Source of the DNA: Avanaerovorax sp964442135
Lineage (GTDB): Bacteria > Bacillota > Clostridia > Peptostreptococcales > Anaerovoracaceae
NCBI GenBank assembly: GCA_964442135.1
Contig: CAYTYN010000050.1
Coordinates: 1 to 7,919, forward strand
Length of the DNA: 7,919 nt
Direction: 5' to 3'
The position numbers were made by a program, and so were the translations under genes. Below the pieces are notes generated by a model that saw only the letters and a list, made by a program, of their open reading frames with translations, was not told the DNA's origin and did no database searches. This document shows positions 1 to 6,790 of the stretch, piece after piece. The number at the start of each line of letters is the position of its first letter. The stretch's first letter is position 1.

Positions 1-32
1 AAACTATGAAATTTCAACGCTTTTTTCGTCAT
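1..32 (-). CDS. Start of an unidentified downstream gene, cut by the window edge
   Basis: ATG at 30-32 overlaps the PAP2 stop codon as ATGA (29-32), a common arrangement for coupled genes, and is preceded by a strong Shine-Dalgarno at 41-46. Ten codons are visible, reading MTKKALKFHS, before the sequence ends. Nothing in this short basic peptide identifies a family. It could be addA, since addB usually has addA nearby, but the residues do not show the typical AddA opening, so no function is proposed. Confidence 0.6.
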   Translation of the reverse strand, partial: MTKKALKFHS

Positions 33-592
33 TTTTTCACTCCTCCGCCTCCTCGACGGCCGAGTCTCTCACCTCTGTCCGTTTTATACATCCGTTTTAC
101 TGCGTACACAGCCAAAGCTCCCACAGCTATCCCCAGGATCATTCCCCCGACTACGTCCGTAGGGAAGTGAACATAGTGGTAAAGCCTTGAAAAGGCTATG
201 AGACAAGCCAAAACAGCCGCCGGAATCCACAGCTTCGACCCGAAGAAAAACAGTGCCGATACTGCGGCAAAGGACGCTGCCGTGTGTCCGGAGGGGAAGG
301 AATAATCGAGAGGCCTTTCTATAAGCAGCTCTATAAACGTATTTATATCGCAGGGTCTCGTCCTTGCCACCAGTGGCTTCAGGATCAAATTGCACGTTAT
401 GAGATCCAGTATTAAAGCCAAAGCGACGGCCAATCCTACAGGCCGTGTCCTCGGGATTATGAGCAGGATCGCCGCCATGACAATCCACAGCACGCCGCCG
501 TTGCCCAAGCCGGTTATTACGATCATTACCCTGTCCAGAAAATCATTGTGCAGTCCCTGCATCCAGTCGAGTATGGCAAATTCCGCAGACAT
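29..592 (-). CDS. PAP2-family membrane lipid phosphatase
   Basis: An integral membrane phosphatase that most likely removes phosphate from a lipid pyrophosphate or phosphate at the outer face of the membrane. All three PAP2 signature motifs are complete: K72-x6-R79-P80 (KPLVARTRP), PSGH at 100-103 with H103, and SR-x5-H-x3-D (S135, R136, H142, D146). H142 is the expected nucleophile. Hydrophobic segments at about 22-46, 52-70, 104-117, 121-134 and 147-165 give five or so membrane spans. At 187 residues it is the size of the small bacterial group that includes BcrC-type undecaprenyl-pyrophosphate phosphatases and PgpB-like enzymes; the substrate cannot be chosen from sequence. The C-terminus is a charged, glycine-rich tail (GRRGGGGVKK, 178-187) that looks non-catalytic, and its codons supply the ribosome binding site of the next gene. 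The gene begins 15 bases after addB and its TGA overlaps the next ATG. Confidence 0.93.
   Translation of the reverse strand: MSAEFAILDWMQGLHNDFLDRVMIVITGLGNGGVLWIVMAAILLIIPRTRPVGLAVALALILDLITCNLILKPLVARTRPCDINTFIELLIERPLDYSFPSGHTAASFAAVSALFFFGSKLWIPAAVLACLIAFSRLYHYVHFPTDVVGGMILGIAVGALAVYAVKRMYKTDRGERLGRRGGGGVKK
41..46 (-). promoter_or_regulatory. Ribosome binding site for the gene leaving the left edge
   Basis: GGAGGA on the minus strand lies inside the glycine codons at the end of the PAP2 gene, eight bases (GTGAAAAA) before the ATG at 32. It is a strong match at good spacing and is the main support for a real gene start at the window edge. Confidence 0.7.
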
Positions 593-599
593 AAGCTAT

Positions 600-607
600 C
601 CACCCTT
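600..607 (-). promoter_or_regulatory. Probable ribosome binding site of the PAP2 gene
   Basis: AAGGGTGG on the minus strand lies seven bases before the ATG at 592 and directly follows the addB TGA (608-610). The match to the Shine-Dalgarno consensus is partial (the GGTG core and the AAGG start), so initiation may also depend on ribosomes arriving from addB. Confidence 0.5.
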
Positions 608-3600
608 TCATTTTACAACATCGTATCTGCATCCGGAGAAGCTCAGGTCGAATCTGCATATGCTCTTGTAGTCGCAGTACCGGCACGGCGTCCTCTTCTT
701 TGACATCTTCGGATGTATATCTATCCTTCCATTCAGAAGATCGTCGCAGAGACCTGAGACTGTCTCCATCACCTGCGACCTGAGCCGGGAGAACTCTTCT
801 TCGGTGATGAGAAACCTTGCTCCGCTGCCGGTGGCGGAAGCTGAAGTTACGTTACCCTCTTTATTCACCTTTACGGGTATGATATCCGATGATTTATCGA
901 ATTCACCGTCTATCTCCCTTATGACGGCAGGGTCATCCACCATGACCCCGTTCATCCTGAAGAACCTGCGAATTTTCAGAGCCAGCCCTTCCTCTCCCTC
1001 TTCCCCGGAAATCCTCGTCATGTCCTCTCTGGGATCCTCCACGTGGAAATAGAAGACTCCGGCAGGCTTTCTGTCAGTTCCCGACGGGTCTCCTGCCGCC
1101 TCCAGATACAGCATCAGCTGAAGCCTGAACCCTGCCGCCGCCTCATCTATATCGAAGGTCTCCTCTCCCGTCTTATAATCTATGATCTTTACCCGATCAT
1201 CCTCCAGTATATCGACCCGATCTATCTTACCCTCTATGATCACTGTTCCGGATTCGCACTCCACCCGTATCTCCGAAAAGGTCTTCCCCCTTCCAAACGG
1301 CTCTTCATAGAGGCTCTCCTTTATCCGGCCCGCTCTAACCTGCTCTATGAGTATCCAGCATACCAGATCGCAGGCGTCGACAACTCTGCGGGTCTTGTAT
1401 TCCTCTTCGTTGGAAAACCTGAAAACTCCTTCTCTGTAGTCCGACGCAGACCTTTCCACTATTTCCCGAACCATCTCGCGACATTCTTCCCTGGTCACCG
1501 TATGCCACATGTTCTTCTCCGTCAGTATCTTCGCCACGTCCATGAGACAGCTGTGATAGAGATCCCCTATCTCCCGTCCCGACGCTTCGAAAATCCTTCT
1601 CTCCTCCGGTCTGAGGCCGTAGGCTATGAAGTGGGAAAAGGGACATCTGCTGAAGCTTTCCGCCCGGGAAGGACTTATGGAAAGAGTGTCAGAACGGGCG
1701 TCGCCGCTGCGCAGAAAAAGAGCTTTTACCTCTTCCCTCGGCACGGGCTGCTGATCATTGGTAAATTCAAGTCCGCTCTTAAGCATTTTCAAATCCTCCG
1801 GCTCATTGACCATGATCCAGTCCCTCACCGCTTCCCACACAGGATCTATTTTCTCGTTTCTCCGAGCTTTGTGGAGTTCCTCTGTAAAACGGCGCAGGGT
1901 GTTCACCCTTCCTCCGAGTACGGCTCCGCTGTCGCCGCTGTTTACCGAGTCGGGACGGATAATCATCCGAGGGAACAGCCTCCTCAGATCAGATATGAGC
2001 TGGGAAGGCTTTATTTCCCCGCCTTCATCATCAGCTGCCGAATAGCTGATATACAGGTGCTTTTCTGCCTTTGACAGATTCCTGTATATGGCAAGGGTCT
2101 CCTCCATGGCTCTGACTGCGTCTGTCTTGCAAAGGTCTCTTCCCTCTTCGGCGAAGTATTCCAGCTCCTCCACACTGAACAGCCCCTCCGTCGAAGGAGC
2201 CATAGGGATCAGTCCTTCGTTAGCCCCTACTACCAGCATAGCCTTTACCGAGCCCGTCCTGGTTCGCTGCATCGTTCCTATGAGCACGTCGTCTGCCGAC
2301 GGGGGAAGCACGCCGATCTCCATCTGTGAAAGTCCCGCTTTCAGGATTTCCAGAAGCTTGTCCACGTCAAAAGGATCATCTCCCATGAGCTCCGCCATCT
2401 GTTCGAAGGCTCCCATAACCATGGACCAGCTCTGCGACGTTTCCGCGGCCAGATCGAAAAGGCCTGACCGGCTCTGAAGCTCCGCTATCTCCGCCAGCTT
2501 ATCTCGAACCCCGCTTTCCCCTGCCAGAAATCCGTAGTATGATACGAGAAAATCCCGAAAGGTCTTCGAGGATTTGAACATTTCCTCCACGGCGAGAGCC
2601 GGAGCCACCGTCTTCTCCCTGAGGACGTCTATGACCTCCATGCCGTCGTCGCCGTACTCCATGCGCCCTTTGGTAAAGGGTTTCTTCCACATGGTCCCCT
2701 TTATCCTGTATTTTATGGCGTAGTTTTCTATCTCCTCGATTTCGTCATCGCTCATGGGGCTCAGTCCCGACTTATGGGTTTTGATAAGGTCCGGCGTTGG
2801 GAATCTGCCCGCTGCCGTCTCCAAGAGAGACACCACATAGGTGGCCAGAGGCGAGGACAAAATGCTCCGCTTCTCGTCATCGAAGAAGTCCACTCCGTAC
2901 TCTCGGAAAACCCGCCTGAGTATGGAGCTTCTCTTTCCTGTATCGTTGCATATGACCGCGATATCCCTGTATCTCAGTCCTTCATCCCTTATCAGACCGA
3001 GGACGAATCCTGCGGCGGATTCCGCTTCGTTATACAGATTAGCGCACCTTACCACAGTGAGGCCTTCCCAATCCCTGCTTGGGACAGGATTCAGAGAGTA
3101 CATGGAGCTTTCTATGGCTTTTATGGCCGGAGGTCTTGAAACAGCAAATCTTTCGTCTATTTGCGATAAGCGATAGCCTATATTCCTGTCCTCCGCCTGA
3201 GCCTTAAGCCGGTTTATGACGATTTTGGAGAGACGGAACAGCTCGTCGTATTCCGGACTGAAATCGCACATGAGAACCACGTTTACATCCACGGCCTTTC
3301 CCATGAGCGCTCCGATTATGTCCAGGTTCTTAGGGGTAAAGCTGTCGAATCCATATACCCACAGGGACGCTGCCTCTACATCGTCGCAGTCCTCTATGGC
3401 CTTTGCCAGCAAAGCCAGCCTGTCCTCGGAATCCGTATACTTTCCTTCTATGGCCTTCTCATACATCCGGAATATCAGGTGCAGGTCCTTAAGCTTTTCC
3501 CTAAGCATATCACCCTTTGACGACAGACCCTCTCCCATTGCCAAAACGTCCTCCGGCGTCACATTGTACTGCTTCATCTCCGATATGAAGTCAGAAACCA

Positions 3601-3943
3601 TGTCTATGAAGGAGCCTCGATCCTTCACTCCTCTAAACACGGTCAGTGATTTATCCGCATCGGCGATGATGCCGGACAAGATCATGTATCTGCCGTACTT
3701 GTCTATGAAGGTCCGCCTGTCCCCGCCGGTCTTCGACAGGATTCGCTGGCCAAGCCGTGACAGGCTCAGCACCTCCACATCCAGGAGCACGTCTGTGCCA
3801 AGGTTTCGGAAGGCCTGCTTTTCCGCTTCAAGAGTATACTGATCAGGCACTATGACTATAGCCTGACCCCCTCCTTTTTCAATGGAGCTGTATATGAACT
3901 TTTCTCTGTCGATCCTTTCCCGTCCATACCATATGTTCAGCAT
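608..3943 (-). CDS. addB: AddB, nuclease subunit of the AddAB helicase-nuclease
   Basis: AddAB resects double-strand breaks until it meets Chi and then loads recombinase; AddB degrades the 5'-ending strand and contributes to Chi recognition (family knowledge, best studied in B. subtilis). The product is 1111 residues, slightly shorter than B. subtilis AddB (about 1166). The N-terminal half is a helicase-like fold, with IVIVPDQYTLEAE at 29-41 and VVGANEGLIPM at 571-581. The C-terminal RecB-type nuclease shows H797, D908 in GKIDRVD, D922 and K924 in IDYKTG, and Q942/Y946. Four cysteines fit the AddB [4Fe-4S] cluster: C767 (SRCPF), then C1087, C1090 and C1096 (CRYCDYKSIC). Nuclease and cluster therefore look intact. 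The oddity is the N-terminus: where a Walker A (GxxGxGKT) is expected there is YGRERIDREK, with no P-loop. Partner addA is not in the window, and the following gene is a lipid phosphatase. The start has a good ribosome binding site. Confidence 0.93.
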   Translation of the reverse strand: MLNIWYGRERIDREKFIYSSIEKGGGQAIVIVPDQYTLEAEKQAFRNLGTDVLLDVEVLSLSRLGQRILSKTGGDRRTFIDKYGRYMILSGIIADADKSLTVFRGVKDRGSFIDMVSDFISEMKQYNVTPEDVLAMGEGLSSKGDMLREKLKDLHLIFRMYEKAIEGKYTDSEDRLALLAKAIEDCDDVEAASLWVYGFDSFTPKNLDIIGALMGKAVDVNVVLMCDFSPEYDELFRLSKIVINRLKAQAEDRNIGYRLSQIDERFAVSRPPAIKAIESSMYSLNPVPSRDWEGLTVVRCANLYNEAESAAGFVLGLIRDEGLRYRDIAVICNDTGKRSSILRRVFREYGVDFFDDEKRSILSSPLATYVVSLLETAAGRFPTPDLIKTHKSGLSPMSDDEIEEIENYAIKYRIKGTMWKKPFTKGRMEYGDDGMEVIDVLREKTVAPALAVEEMFKSSKTFRDFLVSYYGFLAGESGVRDKLAEIAELQSRSGLFDLAAETSQSWSMVMGAFEQMAELMGDDPFDVDKLLEILKAGLSQMEIGVLPPSADDVLIGTMQRTRTGSVKAMLVVGANEGLIPMAPSTEGLFSVEELEYFAEEGRDLCKTDAVRAMEETLAIYRNLSKAEKHLYISYSAADDEGGEIKPSQLISDLRRLFPRMIIRPDSVNSGDSGAVLGGRVNTLRRFTEELHKARRNEKIDPVWEAVRDWIMVNEPEDLKMLKSGLEFTNDQQPVPREEVKALFLRSGDARSDTLSISPSRAESFSRCPFSHFIAYGLRPEERRIFEASGREIGDLYHSCLMDVAKILTEKNMWHTVTREECREMVREIVERSASDYREGVFRFSNEEEYKTRRVVDACDLVCWILIEQVRAGRIKESLYEEPFGRGKTFSEIRVECESGTVIIEGKIDRVDILEDDRVKIIDYKTGEETFDIDEAAAGFRLQLMLYLEAAGDPSGTDRKPAGVFYFHVEDPREDMTRISGEEGEEGLALKIRRFFRMNGVMVDDPAVIREIDGEFDKSSDIIPVKVNKEGNVTSASATGSGARFLITEEEFSRLRSQVMETVSGLCDDLLNGRIDIHPKMSKKRTPCRYCDYKSICRFDLSFSGCRYDVVK

Positions 3944-3949
3944 GACCTT

Positions 3950-3954
3950 CCTCC
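3950..3954 (-). promoter_or_regulatory. Ribosome binding site of addB
   Basis: GGAGG on the minus strand, six bases (AAGGTC) before the ATG at 3943, lies inside the 15-base gap after the HAD stop codon (TAG at 3959-3961). Its good spacing supports the chosen addB start. Confidence 0.85.
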
Positions 3955-3958
3955 GGAG

Positions 3959-4606
3959 CTACCGCCCCACTATATCCAGTATGTCTTCAGCTTTTTCCAC
4001 GTAGTATTCCGGTCCGTCGGGGCCGTTTCTCTCTTCATCGCTGACCGCCTCAGCCCAGCTTACCAGGGCCGCCTTCACTCCTGCATTGTGAGCGCATTTT
4101 ATGTCCATCATGCTGTCCCCCACCATTAAGGCCTGATCAGGGTTTATCCCCAGCTTTTCCAGAGCCTTCAGTACAGGCTCCGGATTGGGCTTATGCTTTT
4201 CCGTATCCTCGCAGGTGACCAAAATGTCGATGAGATGGTCTATGCCGAAGATCCGCATCCCTTCCCGGGTAGTATTCCTCAGCCTGGACGTTACGACGGA
4301 AACTCCGTATCCGCGGTTTTTCAATTCTTCTATGGTCTCCTTAACTCCCGGGAATATGTCTATCATCTCACGAAAGTGTTTTACCTGATAGCTTCTGTAA
4401 ATATCTATGGACTCGTCCACGTCAAAATCGGGAAATACCCTCTTCATAGTGACTGCCAAGGGCTCGCCGAAGCTCTTCAGTATTTCTCTTTCATCACCCG
4501 GCTTTCCCGTCCTCTCCATGTAGGTGTGCTGCCACGAGTTTATTATGACCTGATTGGTATTGGCGATGGTTCCGTCGAAATCGAATATTACTGAGTTAAT
4601 GGCCAT
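3959..4606 (-). CDS. HAD-superfamily phosphatase, PpaX/phosphoglycolate phosphatase-like
   Basis: A soluble Mg-dependent phosphatase of HAD subfamily IA. The 215 residues contain all the catalytic motifs. Motif I is FDFDGT, with nucleophile D9 and acid/base D11. Motif II is VVTSR, with T106. The motif III lysine is K139 in KHKPNPEP. Motif IV is MVGDSMMD, with D164 and D168 binding metal. An alpha-helical cap of about 70 residues sits between motifs I and II, as in phosphoglycolate phosphatases. From memory, it resembles Bacillus PpaX, a pyrophosphatase tied to HPr-Ser-P dephosphorylation, at both ends: DGTxxNTNxxII near the start, and the motif IV stretch through to the closing DILDIVG. Length also matches (216 in B. 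subtilis). Substrate cannot be read from sequence; phosphoglycolate, pyrophosphate and other small phosphoesters are all possible. It sits 8 bases after tex and 15 bases before addB, with no visible functional link to either. Confidence 0.9.
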   Translation of the reverse strand: MAINSVIFDFDGTIANTNQVIINSWQHTYMERTGKPGDEREILKSFGEPLAVTMKRVFPDFDVDESIDIYRSYQVKHFREMIDIFPGVKETIEELKNRGYGVSVVTSRLRNTTREGMRIFGIDHLIDILVTCEDTEKHKPNPEPVLKALEKLGINPDQALMVGDSMMDIKCAHNAGVKAALVSWAEAVSDEERNGPDGPEYYVEKAEDILDIVGR

Positions 4607-4609
4607 GAT

Positions 4610-4616
4610 ACCTCCT
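4610..4616 (-). promoter_or_regulatory. Ribosome binding site of the HAD gene, overlapping the tex stop
   Basis: The minus strand reads TAGGAGGTATCATG. AGGAGGT is a perfect Shine-Dalgarno, and its AG belongs to the TAG stop codon of tex (4615-4617). Only TATC lies between GGAGG and ATG, a short spacing. The overlap suggests that ribosomes ending on tex reinitiate on the HAD gene. Confidence 0.85.
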
Positions 4617-6789
4617 AAAGCTTCATAGTAAGGGATACTCGCTGCTTTTCCTTGTCTATGTCAAGTATCTTAACCTTCACGGTATCTCCTACCGATACGA
4701 CATCCATAGGGTGCTTTACGTACTTGTGGCTCAGCTGTGAAACGTGAACCAGTCCGTCGTTCTTCACCCCTATATCTACAAATGCTCCGAAGTCCACTAC
4801 GTTACGAACGGTCCCTGTAAGCTCCATGCCTTCCTCCAGATCGTCAAAGGAGCGCACGTCGTTCCTGAACACTACGGGAGGCGCGTCCTCACGAGGATCC
4901 CTCGCCGGTTTCTTCAGCTCGTCCACTATATCCCTGACCGTCATTTCTCCTGCGTTCATGTCCGCCGCCATGGCCTTTATGCTGTCAGAGCTTCTTTTGG
5001 CAGGGTAAGCCTCTGTTATTCTCTTCTCGATATCGGGGACTCCGCCTTTTGCCAGCTCCTCTGTCGTAATTCCCGTCCTTTCCATTATTTTCTCCGCCAC
5101 AGGATAGGATTCGGGGTGGACAGAGGTAGCGTCTAAGGGATTCTCTCCACCGGAGATCCTGAGAAATCCGGCGCATTGGCCGAAGGCCTTAGCTCCCAGC
5201 TTAGGGACATTCAGCAGTTCCTTTCGGTTATTAAACCGACCGTGCTCCTCCCTGTAGGCCACTATCTTCTTCGCAACTGAGCCGTTAATGCCGGCAATAT
5301 ATGATAAAAGAGATGGGGAAGCGGTGTTAAGGTCTACCCCCACCCTGTTCACGCAGTTTTCCACCACTCCAGTAAGGGCTGAGTCCAGCTGCTTCTGATT
5401 CATGTCGTGCTGGTACTGGCCTACTCCTATGTGCTTCGGTTCGATTTTCACCAGCTCGGCGAGAGGATCCTGGAGACGCCTGCCCAAGGACATGGCTCCC
5501 CTCGTGGTCACGTCCAGATCGGGATATTCCTCGGAAGCCAGCTTTGAAGCGGAATAGACCGACGCTCCGGCTTCGTTAACTATGGTGTACCTGATGTGGT
5601 CATAGCCGTTCTTCTTCAGAAACTCCGCCACCACCTCCTCTGTCTCTCTGGATGCGGTGCCGTTTCCTATCACTATGATGTCTATTTCGTACTTTTCTAT
5701 TATCTTCTTAAGCACCCGTTCTGTCCCTGCCACATCGTTTTTCGGCTGAGTCGGATAGATGGTGGTGTATGCCAGCAGCTTCCCCGTAGCTGAAAGTACC
5801 GCCACCTTGCATCCTGTCCTGTATCCGGGATCGATGCTTATGAGCTTCTTGCCTTTTACGGGGGGAGCCATTAAAAGCTTCTCCGTATTTTTCGCAAAGA
5901 CCTTGATGGCCTCAGTCTCCGCCCTTTCGGTCAGCTGATTCCTCATCTCCCGTTCCACTGACGGCGCTATAAGACGTTTATATGCGTCCTGGGCCGTCTC
6001 CTCCAGCAAATCGCCGAAGGGAGCTCCCTTTCTGATGTACCGCTTTTCCAAAATAGATATTACATCCTCCGGGTTCACTTCCACGTGAACCTTCAGCTTC
6101 TTCTCCTTCTCTCCCCTGTTAATGGCGAGAACCCTGTGATCCGGTATTTTGGAAAGAGGCTCGCTGCTGCCGTAGTACATATCGTATACCGTCTTTTCCT
6201 CCGGGTTCACGGCTTCGGTGGCCATCTTTCCCGAAGAAAAGGTCTTATCTCTTATGGCGCTTATGGCGTCTGCGTCCTCCGACATCATCTCCGCTATTAT
6301 ATCGCAGGCTCCCCGGACAGCCTCTTCCGGCGTATTGACTTCCTTTTCAGGGTTCACGTATGCCTGAGCCGCCTCCAGAATATCCGGAGATGATTTGCTC
6401 TGAGCGATTATTACTGCCGCCAAAGGCTCCAGTCCTCTTTCCTTCGCCTTTGACGCCCGGGTAGCCTTCTTCTGCTTGAAAGGCTTATACAGATCCTCCA
6501 CCCTTTGCAGTACCTGAGCCTCTTCTATCTTCGCTTTCAGCTCCTCAGTAAGCTTTCCCTGTTCGTCGATGAGGCGCAGCACCTCTTCTTTACGCTCCTC
6601 AAGTCCTCTCAGATATCTGAGCCTTTCCTCCAGATCTCTTAAGACCACGTCGGTCAGTCCCCCCGTGACCTCTTTTCTGTATCTGGCGATGAATGGAATG
6701 GTGTTCCCCTCGTCTATAAGCTTGACAGTATTTTCGGCCTGCTCACTGCGCAGACCGAATTCGGATGTAAGTGTTTTTATTATGTCCAT
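4615..6789 (-). CDS. tex: Tex family S1 RNA-binding transcription accessory protein
   Basis: Tex is a conserved cytoplasmic nucleic-acid-binding protein related to eukaryotic Spt6 and linked to transcription and RNA metabolism; its exact role in this organism is inferred. The 724-residue product is near the usual family length. The N-terminal helical region carries family hallmarks such as TIPFIARYRKE (30-40) and VEDLYKPFKQKKATRA (97-112). A YqgF/RNase H-like domain spans about 314-445, with SIDPGYRTGCKVAV (318-331) and GNGTASRETE (375-384). A helix-hairpin-helix region lies at about 483-545, with LNTASPSLLSYIAGI and the second hairpin around NVPKLGAKAF. A C-terminal S1 domain covers about 653-722, with GTVRNVVDFGAFVDIG. 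The start ATG lies one base after the prfB stop. No good Shine-Dalgarno precedes it (only GAAGTAAT), so translation is probably coupled to prfB. It ends in TAG, which overlaps the next gene's ribosome binding site. Confidence 0.96.
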   Translation of the reverse strand: MDIIKTLTSEFGLRSEQAENTVKLIDEGNTIPFIARYRKEVTGGLTDVVLRDLEERLRYLRGLEERKEEVLRLIDEQGKLTEELKAKIEEAQVLQRVEDLYKPFKQKKATRASKAKERGLEPLAAVIIAQSKSSPDILEAAQAYVNPEKEVNTPEEAVRGACDIIAEMMSEDADAISAIRDKTFSSGKMATEAVNPEEKTVYDMYYGSSEPLSKIPDHRVLAINRGEKEKKLKVHVEVNPEDVISILEKRYIRKGAPFGDLLEETAQDAYKRLIAPSVEREMRNQLTERAETEAIKVFAKNTEKLLMAPPVKGKKLISIDPGYRTGCKVAVLSATGKLLAYTTIYPTQPKNDVAGTERVLKKIIEKYEIDIIVIGNGTASRETEEVVAEFLKKNGYDHIRYTIVNEAGASVYSASKLASEEYPDLDVTTRGAMSLGRRLQDPLAELVKIEPKHIGVGQYQHDMNQKQLDSALTGVVENCVNRVGVDLNTASPSLLSYIAGINGSVAKKIVAYREEHGRFNNRKELLNVPKLGAKAFGQCAGFLRISGGENPLDATSVHPESYPVAEKIMERTGITTEELAKGGVPDIEKRITEAYPAKRSSDSIKAMAADMNAGEMTVRDIVDELKKPARDPREDAPPVVFRNDVRSFDDLEEGMELTGTVRNVVDFGAFVDIGVKNDGLVHVSQLSHKYVKHPMDVVSVGDTVKVKILDIDKEKQRVSLTMKL

Positions 6790-6790
6790 A

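Noticed and set aside
543..611. A 22-codon minus-strand mini-gene (starting MKGWIAYVCGIC, with a CxxC) beginning at an ATGA overlap with the addB stop.
   Set aside because: It lies almost wholly inside the PAP2 gene in another frame, is very short, and the CxxC arises from the conserved start of the PAP2 reading frame. No separate ribosome binding site supports it.
1043..2074. A 343-codon open frame on the plus strand, opposite addB.
   Set aside because: It lies fully antisense to a gene with clear catalytic motifs, has no ribosome binding site or recognisable domain, and reads as a low-information shadow. Scarcity of TTA, CTA and TCA codons in addB keeps that frame open.
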